Assembly: GCF_014701195.1 (NCBI RefSeq) | Contig: NZ_AP018712.1 | Span: 1,754,501 to 1,818,500 of the forward strand | From: Tepiditoga spiralis | GTDB lineage: Bacteria > Thermotogota > Thermotogae > Petrotogales > Petrotogaceae | DNA length: 64,000 nt | Direction of reading: 5' to 3' | Shown here: positions 44,946-52,299 of the stretch, piece after piece | Numbering within the stretch: position 1 is the first letter of the stretch | How the letters are laid out: each line of letters begins with the position of its first letter | The notes under the pieces: generated by a model | Seen by the model: only the letters and a program-made list of their open reading frames with translations | Databases searched by the model: none | What the model was told of the DNA's origin: nothing | Made by a program: the position numbers and the translations under genes

Positions 44946-46130
44946 TCACTTTAAAAATTCATTTAATTTATGATTGAATCTTTCCATTTTCGTTTTTAAA
45001 TAAAATTTGTTTTCAACTGTTAGCTTTCCAAAAAGTTTTTCCATTTTTTTAACATTTATTCCATACTTCATTAATTGATTTTTTTTATCTTCATTATTAG
45101 ATAAAAGAATAATATCATTTATATTCATTGCTTTTAACATTTGAGCAGCAATTGCATAATCTCTTCCATCTGGTGGAAGCCCTATTATTTCATTTGCATC
45201 ATAAGTATCCACTCCATCATCTTGAAGTGCATAGGCTTTTATTTTGTTTGTTATTCCTATATTTCTTCCTTCTTGACGCAAATAAATCAAAATACCTCTT
45301 TGTTTTATTTCATTCATTGCATTATAAAGTTGTGAACCACAATCACATTTTTTTGATTTTAAAACATCTCCTGTAACACATTCCGAATGTACTCTAACTT
45401 TTACAGGATCTCCATCAAAGATATCTCCAGAATATATCAAAAAATGTTCTTTATTATCTAACAAATTTTTAAATCCTACTATCTTAAATACTCCAAGTTC
45501 AGTTGGTAATTTTGCTTCTGAAACTTTAAATACAAATTGTTTTCTTTTCATACTTTCAATATAAATATCTTCTATATCTATTATTGGTATATCATATTCT
45601 TTTGAAAGTTGATTTATATATTCAAAGTTATGTGAATCTCCATTTTCATCTAAAATTTCTATTATTGTTGAAAATCTTTTGTATCCTATAAATTCAACTA
45701 ATTCTAATGATGCCTCTGTATGTCCTTTTCTATTATTTATGCCAATTCCACCTAAAAGTTGAACATGTCCTGGATAAGAAAATAAATTAATATTATTATT
45801 TTGTGCCAGCATTTCTATTGTTTTTGCTCTTTCAAAAGAAGAAATACCTGTATTACTCAACTTATAGTCTATTGGAATAAAATAATTTGTATTGTGTTTA
45901 TCTAAATTGTTTGAAGGAAGTTTAAAAAAACCTCTTTCAATTAAGAGCTTTTCATCTGCAACTGTACACAAAAGGCCTTTACCTTTTGATATCATAAAAT
46001 TAATTACTTCTGAATTTATTATTTCAGATGGAAAAATTAAATCTCCTTCTACTTCTCTACTCTTATCCAAAATAATTATTGGTTTATTATTTTCAAAATT
46101 CTTCTTTATACTATTAATATCCATACTCAT
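44946..46130 (-). CDS. ribBA: Bifunctional DHBP synthase / GTP cyclohydrolase II
   Basis: A 394-residue fusion. The GTP cyclohydrolase II half (about 200-394) is canonical: VRVHSECVTGDVLKSKKCDCG for zinc, YLRQEGRNIG and YDANEIIGLPPDGRDY. The DHBP synthase half (1-198) is more divergent. The acidic loop is shortened to SREVEGDLI and the usual TAFTVSID segment reads TNYFIPID, though NTGISSFERAKTI and GHTEA are kept. It makes both precursors of the pathway. It overlaps ribE by 17 bases. Confidence 0.93.
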   Translation of the reverse strand: MSMDINSIKKNFENNKPIIILDKSREVEGDLIFPSEIINSEVINFMISKGKGLLCTVADEKLLIERGFFKLPSNNLDKHNTNYFIPIDYKLSNTGISSFERAKTIEMLAQNNNINLFSYPGHVQLLGGIGINNRKGHTEASLELVEFIGYKRFSTIIEILDENGDSHNFEYINQLSKEYDIPIIDIEDIYIESMKRKQFVFKVSEAKLPTELGVFKIVGFKNLLDNKEHFLIYSGDIFDGDPVKVRVHSECVTGDVLKSKKCDCGSQLYNAMNEIKQRGILIYLRQEGRNIGITNKIKAYALQDDGVDTYDANEIIGLPPDGRDYAIAAQMLKAMNINDIILLSNNEDKKNQLMKYGINVKKMEKLFGKLTVENKFYLKTKMERFNHKLNEFLK

Positions 46131-46677
46131 TCTTTCCTCCCTTTATATATCTTGCAAACACATCTATTTCATAATTTACTTTTTCATTTTTTAATAAGTA
46201 CTTTAAATTTGTATTTTCTATTGTATGTGGTATTATTTGAACAAAAAATGTATCTAAAGATTTTTTTGCAACAGTTAAACTAATGCCATTTAAAGTTATT
46301 GACCCTTTTTCTACAATTGCCCAATTTTCTTTTACATTTGAAAATTGAAACAAATATGATCCTCTCTGTAATTGTTTATCTATAAATTTTACAGTACCAT
46401 CAACGTGTCCCAAAACAAAATGTCCGCCAAGTCTACTTCCTACTTTTAAAGCACGCTCAATGTTTACTTTTTTTGATACTTTTAAGTTTGTTCTATTTAA
46501 TGTTTCTTCTCCAATACCAAAAATTAAATAATTGTTCTCTATCTTTTCTACAGTTAAGCAAACTCCGTTTAATGCTATGCTTTCTCCTAATACAATATCA
46601 CTATAAGGATTTTTTATATACACATTTCTTCCTTTAATAAACATTTCTTCTACATATTCAACTATTCCAGTAAACAT
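46114..46677 (-). CDS. ribE: Riboflavin synthase, alpha chain
   Basis: About 187 residues with two lumazine-binding halves: MFTGIVEYVEEM, GESIALNGVCLTVE and GGHFVLGHVDG in the first, ENWAIVEKGSITLNGISLTVA in the second. It dismutates two lumazines into riboflavin. A longer frame exists, but the family invariably begins MFTGI, and GGGAG lies upstream of 46677. The start overlaps the ribD end by 20 bases. Confidence 0.95.
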   Translation of the reverse strand: MFTGIVEYVEEMFIKGRNVYIKNPYSDIVLGESIALNGVCLTVEKIENNYLIFGIGEETLNRTNLKVSKKVNIERALKVGSRLGGHFVLGHVDGTVKFIDKQLQRGSYLFQFSNVKENWAIVEKGSITLNGISLTVAKKSLDTFFVQIIPHTIENTNLKYLLKNEKVNYEIDVFARYIKGGKNEYGY

Positions 46678-47698
46678 TTTCCAACTCCCATAAAATGTTA
46701 TTATCAATATTTTTTATACTCAACGTTTTTAAGTTTTTTTCATTTTTTAAATTTTCAAATGGTGATATTCCTCTTCCAAAAATTTTTGAACTATAAAATA
46801 AAGAAATTCTATCTGCATATTCTATAAATTCTGAAGCAACTTTTGAACCGCCTTCAACCAAAACAGAATCAATATGTCTATTATAAAGTTCCTTTAATAT
46901 ATCTTTTATATTCAACTTATCAGTATAAATAATTTCTGTATTTTTAAAGTTCCATTTTTCATTTGAAGACGTAAATATTATATTTTCACCTTCATTGTAA
47001 ATATTCAAATTTTTGTTTGCTGTAAGTCCATGTTTATCTAAAATTATTTTTAAAGGATTTCTAATTTTTTTAGTTAATCTAACATTCAAACTTGGATTAT
47101 CTTTTAATATAGTTCCAGCTCCAACAAGTATTGAAGAATAAAAATTTCTCATTTCATGAACTATTTTTCTTGAGCTTTCATTTGAAATCCATTTTGAATT
47201 TCCATCTTTATTTGCTATAAATCCATCTAAAGTGAGAGCTAATTTCAAATGAACATAAGGCCTTTTTTGTACTATATAAGTCAAAAACACTCTATTAATT
47301 CCCTTTATTTTTTCTTTCATTAAACCAACTTCAACATAAATTCCAGCATCTTTTAATTTTTTAATACCTTTTCCACCAACTAATGGATTTGGATCTTTTA
47401 ATCCTACATAAACTTTTTTTATACCCTCTTTTATTATTCTATCTGCACAAGGTGGTGTTTTTCCATAATGAGAACACGGTTCAAGTGTTACATACATTTC
47501 TGAATTTTTTATTGAATAACCTTTTTCCTTTGCATTGTCTATTGCAACTACTTCTGCATGTCTACCTCCAAAAAATTCATGATATCCAGTTGATAAAATT
47601 TTATTATTTTTAACTATTACTGCTCCTACCAATGGATTTGGATTAACTTTTCCAATACCCTTTAAAGACTCATTTATAGCTAAATCCATATAATTCAT
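46658..47698 (-). CDS. ribD: Bifunctional pyrimidine deaminase/reductase
   Basis: A 346-residue fusion. The N-terminal zinc deaminase shows GGRHAEVVAID and EPCSHYGKTPPCA. The C-terminal NADPH reductase (about 145-346) has RPYVHLKLALTLDG and SVLVEGGSKVASEFI. It performs the second and third steps from GTP to riboflavin. It is the first gene of the operon, with GAGGTGA before the ATG, and lies downstream of the FMN riboswitch terminator. Confidence 0.95.
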   Translation of the reverse strand: MNYMDLAINESLKGIGKVNPNPLVGAVIVKNNKILSTGYHEFFGGRHAEVVAIDNAKEKGYSIKNSEMYVTLEPCSHYGKTPPCADRIIKEGIKKVYVGLKDPNPLVGGKGIKKLKDAGIYVEVGLMKEKIKGINRVFLTYIVQKRPYVHLKLALTLDGFIANKDGNSKWISNESSRKIVHEMRNFYSSILVGAGTILKDNPSLNVRLTKKIRNPLKIILDKHGLTANKNLNIYNEGENIIFTSSNEKWNFKNTEIIYTDKLNIKDILKELYNRHIDSVLVEGGSKVASEFIEYADRISLFYSSKIFGRGISPFENLKNEKNLKTLSIKNIDNNILWELENVYWNS

Positions 47699-47721
47699 AT
47701 TTCACCTCTTAAAAATATAAT

Positions 47722-47756
47722 AAAAAAGCCTGAAGAATTTTCTTCAGGCTTTTTTA
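47722..47756 (-). terminator. Riboswitch expression-platform terminator
   Basis: AAAAAAGCCTGAAGA and its complement flank a 4-base loop, followed on the minus strand by TTTTTT. It lies between the FMN aptamer and ribD. The arm TCTTCAGGC repeats the 5' edge of the aptamer P1 stem (TTCTTCAGGGC), which suggests competition for the same partner strand. Confidence 0.85.
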
Positions 47757-47790
47757 TTATATTTTTTATCATGATATAATTAAATATAGT

Positions 47791-47899
47791 CTTCTCTCAT
47801 CCGGACTTTAACCGTCGGTATCGGAATTTCACCGATTCAACCTAAAAGGCTCGCGGACTATCACCGCCGGTAGGGAATTTCACCCTGCCCTGAAGAACT
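47791..47899 (-). ncRNA. FMN riboswitch (RFN element)
   Basis: Read on the minus strand, the conserved RFN blocks appear in order: CTTCAGGGCAGGGTGAAATT, CCCTACCGGCGGTGATAGTC, CGCGAGC, GGTTGAATCGGTG, AATTCCGATACCGACGGT, AAAGTCCGGATGAGAGAAG. It stands directly upstream of ribD with a terminator between. FMN binding should favour the terminator and stop the rib operon. Confidence 0.97.
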
Positions 47900-47906
47900 C
47901 AAAAAA

Positions 47907-47934
47907 AGTATATCACAAAAATTTTAAATTTCAA
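47907..47934 (-). promoter_or_regulatory. Promoter of the rib operon
   Basis: On the minus strand TTGAAA (47934-47929) and TATACT (47912-47907) are 16 bases apart. Transcription would begin a few bases before the aptamer. The -35 box ends three bases from the crcB ribosome binding site on the plus strand. Confidence 0.7.
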
Positions 47935-47950
47935 AATGGAGGTTTTATTC

Positions 47951-48322
47951 TTGAATTTATTGTATATAGGAACAGGTGGATTTATTGGAGCAATACTCAG
48001 ATATTCTATTTCTAAGTTTATTAATCAAAAATTTCCATTTTCATCTATTCCCTATGGAACTCTTTTAGTAAATATCATTGGTGCTTTTATATTAGCTTAT
48101 TTAATGTCATTGTCTATTCATAAAATAGAATTTTCAAAAGAATTTATTTTATTTTTTGGAACGGGTATGCTTGGAGCTTTTACAACTTTTTCAACATTCA
48201 TGTATGAATCAATTTCAATGATAGAAAATAATAATCTATTATTTTCTGCTATTTATGTTAGCGTTAGTATAATTGCTGGAATATTTTCTTCATACTTTGG
48301 ATACATTTTAGGGAGGTCTTAA
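47951..48322 (+). CDS. crcB: Fluoride exporter CrcB/FluC
   Basis: A 123-residue, four-helix membrane protein. The family motifs are GGFIGAILRYSIS, PYGTLLVNIIGAF and GTGMLGAFTTFSTF, the last containing the Phe-box and TM3 break. It forms a dual-topology dimer that exports fluoride. An ATG at 47936 is in frame, but GGAGG (47938-47942) lies inside that extension. The TTG at 47951, with 8-base spacing, is the better start. No fluoride riboswitch is visible upstream, where the FMN riboswitch lies on the other strand. Confidence 0.92.
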   Translation: MNLLYIGTGGFIGAILRYSISKFINQKFPFSSIPYGTLLVNIIGAFILAYLMSLSIHKIEFSKEFILFFGTGMLGAFTTFSTFMYESISMIENNNLLFSAIYVSVSIIAGIFSSYFGYILGRS

Positions 48323-48324
48323 TT

Positions 48325-48639
48325 ATGAAATTATTAAAAATTTATCTGGGTGAAAAAGATAATCATGGTCATAAAAGAATGTATGAAAAAATAATGGAGT
48401 TAGCTTATAATGAAGGATTAAAGGGAATAACTGTTTATAAAGGAATTGCTGGATTTGGAGAAAAACATCATATTCACAAATCAGATTTTTTTACTTTAAG
48501 TGAAGATTTACCTATTATTATTGAAATAATAGATAAAAAAGAAAAAATCATTAATTTTCAAAAAATAATAGCTAATTTAAAATTTGATGGTATAATGTTT
48601 ACTCAACCAATTGAAAATTATGAAGAATATAAAAAATAA
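48325..48639 (+). CDS. DUF190 family protein
   Basis: A 104-residue PII-like protein with the DUF190 pattern: LLKIYLGEKD at the start, ELAYNEGLKGITVYKGIAGFG in the middle and LPIIIEIID. DUF190 genes are often next to crcB, as here, two bases after it, with GGGAGG in the last crcB codons. It may regulate or assist fluoride export. The molecular function is not established. Confidence 0.88.
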   Translation: MKLLKIYLGEKDNHGHKRMYEKIMELAYNEGLKGITVYKGIAGFGEKHHIHKSDFFTLSEDLPIIIEIIDKKEKIINFQKIIANLKFDGIMFTQPIENYEEYKK

Positions 48640-48665
48640 TTTTTAATTAAAAGGTGGTTTAAATT

Positions 48666-48977
48666 ATGCACAATAATAAAAAAATTAATCTACTATGCAA
48701 CAAAATAATAAAATTTATAGAAAAGTGTATAAATAAATATGAATTTTATATATTAAATGAAAAAACTTATCAAACCACTTTAAAAATTGCTTTAAAAAAT
48801 TTAAATTTATCTCAAAAACAATTAAAAATGGTTTCTATGATAACTAAATGTAAAATTGAAGATTATATTTTTCAAAATTATTCAACTACAATACAACAAA
48901 ACTATGTTCTTGTATATAAAAATTTAACTAAAAGAGTATTAAAAATAAAAAAAATATATTATATTAAAGATTATTAA
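48666..48977 (+). CDS. Hypothetical basic protein
   Basis: A 103-residue, Lys-rich, probably helical protein with three cysteines. No domain is recognised. AAGGTGG lies upstream of the ATG, and the gene follows DUF190 by 26 bases, so it may share the crcB transcript. It ends before a strong terminator. Confidence 0.55.
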   Translation: MHNNKKINLLCNKIIKFIEKCINKYEFYILNEKTYQTTLKIALKNLNLSQKQLKMVSMITKCKIEDYIFQNYSTTIQQNYVLVYKNLTKRVLKIKKIYYIKDY

Positions 48978-48990
48978 TTTCTAATAAAAA

Positions 48991-49020
48991 AAATAGAGAG
49001 TTTAACTCTCTATTTTTTTA
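48991..49020. terminator. Terminator after the crcB-DUF190 run
   Basis: AAATAGAGAGTT pairs with AACTCTCTATTT around a 1-3 base loop, followed by a T run; the A run on the left could serve the opposite strand. Confidence 0.8.
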
Positions 49021-49102
49021 AAATTTAACTTTAGGAATTAAGCTCAATACAATTTTTACTTTTAAAAAATTATTAAATTTTTTATTAATAAGCATAATAT
49101 TA

Positions 49103-49969
49103 TTAAATAATATTAAATTGATTTCTTCCATTATTTTTTGCTTCAATCATAGCTTTTCTTACTTTTTCAATAACAAAAGTATCATTTGAAAACTTTGTAA
49201 TTCCTACACTTACAGTTACATTTAATGTTGTTCCTTCAAAATTAATAGGTTCTTTCATCGAATTGATTATTTCATTGGATATTATTTTTATAAGCTCTTC
49301 ATCTTTTCCCTTTAATATTAACGCAAATTCATCAGCATCTATTCTTATAACTTCTTCTTTAATATTATTATTTTCTAAAACTTTATTAATTCTTACTGGT
49401 ACCTCTATAAGAACTATATCTCCCATTTTTCTACCATAATTTTTATTTATTAAAGAAAAATTATCTATATCAAAATCAAATATAAATCCATTTGAAAATA
49501 AATTTATTTTTTCTTTTATCTTTTCTTCATTCATATTTACACCTCCATAAATTAAGTTTATTTTTTGAAAAACATTATATTCATCAACATTTTTAGTACT
49601 TTCTCGATATTTTTTTGGTGAAATTCCAAATAATTTTTTAAAACTCCTCGAATAAGACTCATAAGTTTCATATTGATACTTTAAAGCAATTTCTAAAATA
49701 CTTTGTTTTGTTTCTATTAAATCTTTTTTAGATAATGAAAGACGTCTCTTTCTAATATAATCTTTTAAAGTGGTTCCAATTATTTTTGAAAATAATTTAT
49801 AAAATAAAGAAACTGACATAAAAGCTTCTTCTGCTACTTTATCAATTTTTATATCTTCATATAAATTTTCTTCAATATAATTTAATGATTTCTGTATTCT
49901 GTCTAATATATTGATTGCAATCACCTCCGAGCTCAATACAATTATATAATTTTTAAAAATAAAAAGCAT
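49103..49969 (-). CDS. AraC-type HTH regulator with a degenerate GGDEF domain
   Basis: The limits shown are the longest frame. An AraC-type DNA-binding domain (about 22-120: IDKVAEEAFMSVSLFYKLF, ISPKKYRES) is followed by a GGDEF-like domain (about 155-288: FDIDNFSLINKNYG, then DADEFALIL where GGDEF is expected). Loss of both glycines suggests no diguanylate cyclase activity; a GTP- or ligand-sensing role is possible. A TATAAT box lies within the longest frame at 49946-49941. GGAGGTGAT (49928-49920) then precedes only ATT or ATC codons at good spacing, so the true start may be noncanonical (ATC at 49915). Confidence 0.78.
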   Translation of the reverse strand: MLFIFKNYIIVLSSEVIAINILDRIQKSLNYIEENLYEDIKIDKVAEEAFMSVSLFYKLFSKIIGTTLKDYIRKRRLSLSKKDLIETKQSILEIALKYQYETYESYSRSFKKLFGISPKKYRESTKNVDEYNVFQKINLIYGGVNMNEEKIKEKINLFSNGFIFDFDIDNFSLINKNYGRKMGDIVLIEVPVRINKVLENNNIKEEVIRIDADEFALILKGKDEELIKIISNEIINSMKEPINFEGTTLNVTVSVGITKFSNDTFVIEKVRKAMIEAKNNGRNQFNII

Positions 49970-50002
49970 GATATTTTTTCTACAATTATAACAATTAATT
50001 TA

Positions 50003-50011
50003 TGATATAAT
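50003..50011 (+). promoter_or_regulatory. Extended -10 promoter before the MFS gene
   Basis: TGATATAAT at 50003-50011 is an extended -10 element. It lies 23 bases upstream of the 22-codon ORF and about 115 bases upstream of the MFS start. Confidence 0.5.
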
Positions 50012-50033
50012 TAACTATATTATGAAAGAGGTG

Positions 50034-50102
50034 ATGAAAATGATTAATATTTATCATATAAAATTTTTAGGAAATGTACAGGGAATTTACACGAGTGGAT
50101 AA
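50034..50102 (+). CDS. 22-residue ORF upstream of the MFS gene
   Basis: AGAGGTG sits next to an ATG-initiated frame encoding MKMINIYHIKFLGNVQGIYT plus Ser-Gly. A second ATG at 50040 has better spacing. It ends 22 bases before the MFS start. It could be a leader peptide controlling the exporter or the remains of a longer gene. No homologue is recognised. Confidence 0.35.
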   Translation: MKMINIYHIKFLGNVQGIYTSG

Positions 50103-50392
50103 AAAAATCAAGGAGGTTTAAAACGTGTATTCCCAGAATATTAAAAAAAATTATGTATTTTCATTTTTTATGAACTTTAATGTAACAAGTGCAATTTGGA
50201 TGATATATCTTGCTTCAATTGGATTTAATCAATTTCATATAGGTTTATTTATGTCAATAGCTTCTATTTTTAGTGCACTTTGTGCAGCATATACGCATAA
50301 AATAGAAAAAATAATTAGTGAAAAATTATTATTAAAATATATACCATTAATAATGTCATTAACTGTATGGGGAATTGCTCTTTCAAAGGTAG

Positions 50393-50412
50393 CATAAAAA
50401 ATTTTGTGTAAA
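50393..50412 (+). repeat. IS256 left terminal inverted repeat
   Basis: The repeat CATAAAAAATTTTGTGTAAA is identical over 20 bases to the reverse complement of 51963-51982. Confidence 0.9.
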
Positions 50413-50650
50413 CGGCTCTTCTTGGAAGGTAAAAATAAATAAAATTAGTTATTATTTTTAAAGTATTTCCATAAGAATTATCGACTATAAAGAAATATGC
50501 TTTAAGAGTAAATTTTAGAAGTTTTTAGTATAATTTTTTGTAATAAATAGCCTTTTGCAACTTTTTATTGCAAGGTATAGCATTATAATATTTAATATTC
50601 ATTTTTGTGTGTTATAGGTATTTTTTGTTATGTTACAAAGTATATTTATG

Positions 50651-51900
50651 TTAGGAATTATAGATATATTTTGTAATTCTTTCATTAAAAAAGATGGATA
50701 ATTCGTTTAGGACATTGCTCCAATTTCTATAACGAGCTGTCCATCTTTTTGTTGCATTTATTGTTGCTAAATAAAGCATTTTCAATAATGCATCGTCATT
50801 TGGAAATGATGTTTTATTTTTTGTTGCTTTTCTATATTGTCTATTTAATGATTCTATTACATTTGTTGTGTACATTATTTTTCTTACATCATCGCCATAA
50901 TCAAAATAAGGGGATATTGTTTCCCAATGTTTTTCCCAACTTTCTAATGCTAATTTGTATTTTGTCCATTTGTTTTCTTTCAAATCTTGTAAGTTTGAAT
51001 AAGCAATATCTTTATTTGGTGCTTTATATACTTTTTTTAAATCATTAACAAGTTCTTTTCTATCTTTGTAACTAACATATTTTAATGTATTTCTTATTTG
51101 ATGTATTATACATCTTTGTACTATAGTATCTGGGAAAGCAGTTTTTATTGCTTGTGGGAAACCTGTTAATCCATCTACAGAAGCTATTAATATATCTTTT
51201 ATTCCTCTATTTTTTAAATCATTTAATACTCTTAACCAAAATTTTGATGATTCTATTTCACCTATATATATACCAAGTACTTCTTTAAATCCATCTATAT
51301 TTACACCAAGTACAACATATGCAGTCTTTTTTATTATTTCACCATCATCTTTTACTTTAAACACTATTCCATCCATAAACATAAAAGTATATATTTCTTC
51401 TAAAGGTCTGCTTTGCCATTCTCTGATTTCAGGTAATATTTTATTAGTTATTTTACTTATCATTTCCGCTGATAATTCTACACCATATATGTCCTCTACG
51501 TTCTTTACTATATCTTTTGTGCTTAATCCTAAACCGTACATACCTATTATTCTACCTTCAATATCTGAGATATCTTTTTTATACTTTGGTACTATGGCTC
51601 ATATTCACCTTTTCTATCTCTAGGTATTTTTAATTCCATTTCTCCAACACTTGTTCTTACTCTTTTTGAACTGTACCCATTTCTAGAATTATCTGTTTTC
51701 TTGTTTTCTTTATCATATTTCCCATAACCTAATTCATCTTCTAATTCTGCTTCTAACATCCCTTGTATTAACGGTCCCACTAATTCTTTTATCTTTTCAT
51801 ATACATCTTTTATTGTGTTTACCTCTGGATCCCTTGCTATTAATCTTGCTAATTTTTCAATGTTGCTTTCTTCTTTTTCTTCTTTTTTTCTTCTTGCCAT
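50651..51900 (-). pseudogene. IS256 transposase, frameshifted
   Basis: The N-terminal 102 codons (51900-51592) end at a TAG after PRDRKGEYEP. In the next frame IVPKYKKDISDIEGRIIG continues into a 296-codon segment (51541-50651). All three catalytic acidic residues are in the second part: FMDGIVF, SVDGLTGF and NVIESLN. Family alignment suggests four bases lost at the junction near 51590. There is no slippery heptamer, so programmed frameshifting is unlikely and this copy is probably inactive unless complemented. Confidence 0.85.
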
Positions 51901-51962
51901 TTTAAAAACCTCCTTCCTGGTTTTATTTTACCATCCCAAGAAGAAGGTTTTTCATTTTTTTA

Positions 51963-51982
51963 TTTACACAAAATTTTTTATG
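51963..51982 (-). repeat. IS256 right terminal inverted repeat
   Basis: This is the transposase-proximal repeat, an exact inverted copy of 50393-50412. The transposase ribosome binding site CCAGGAAGGAGG follows on the minus strand at about 51907-51918. Confidence 0.9.
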
Positions 51983-52269
51983 GTCTCCTTTCAAAATATT
52001 CATTCATATATTTTACAATAATTAGTGGTCTTGAAGGCATTCTTTATGTAGTATATAGCTCATCTATAAACAAATTAATCCCATCTAATAAAAGAGCTAC
52101 AATACTATCTTTTGCAAGCATGGTGTTTAGCTTATACATGATAGTAATTTTCCCATTATTTGGAAAAATAGCTGATATTTATTCGTTAAAAATAGCTTTT
52201 TTATTTTTAGCAATATTTATTTCAGCATTAGAAATAATAATTATAACTAAATACTCAAATTGAATTATT

Positions 52270-52299
52270 AAAGGTGAAGCCTAAGGCTTCACCTTTTTA
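52270..52299. terminator. Bidirectional terminator between the MFS relic and tldE
   Basis: AAAGGTGAAGCC and its complement flank a 3-base loop, with T runs on the plus strand. The convergent tldE stop codon lies at the hairpin edge. Confidence 0.85.

Larger units (their letters stand above)
50393..51982 (-). mobile_element. IS256-family insertion sequence
   Basis: A 1590-bp element bounded by perfect 20-bp inverted repeats and carrying one transposase gene on the minus strand. About 240 bases of noncoding sequence lie between the transposase stop and the left end, which is long for IS256. Flanking bases (AAAGGTAG left, GTCTCCTT right) do not form a target duplication. Its right end is nearly identical to the remnant at 228-303. 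Confidence 0.93.
50125..52263 (+). pseudogene. MFS transporter gene interrupted by IS256 and internally deleted
   Basis: The 5' part (50125-50392, GTG start, AAGGAGG eight bases upstream) encodes about 89 residues with MFS helices 1-3. The 3' part (about 51983-52263) encodes the last three helices in an open frame (GLEGILYVVYSSSINKLIPS, NKRATILSFASMVFSL). A normal MFS protein has about 390 residues, so some 200 residues are missing between the parts. The IS supplies the premature stop. No short target duplication is seen at the flanks, consistent with a deletion at the insertion site. Confidence 0.85.

Noticed and set aside
47896-47950. Fluoride riboswitch upstream of crcB
   Set aside because: The expected conserved motifs are absent; the only structured RNA there is the FMN riboswitch on the opposite strand.
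51580-51605. Programmed frameshift in the transposase
   Set aside because: No slippery heptamer lies at the junction, and IS256 transposases are normally one frame. Mutation or sequence error is simpler.
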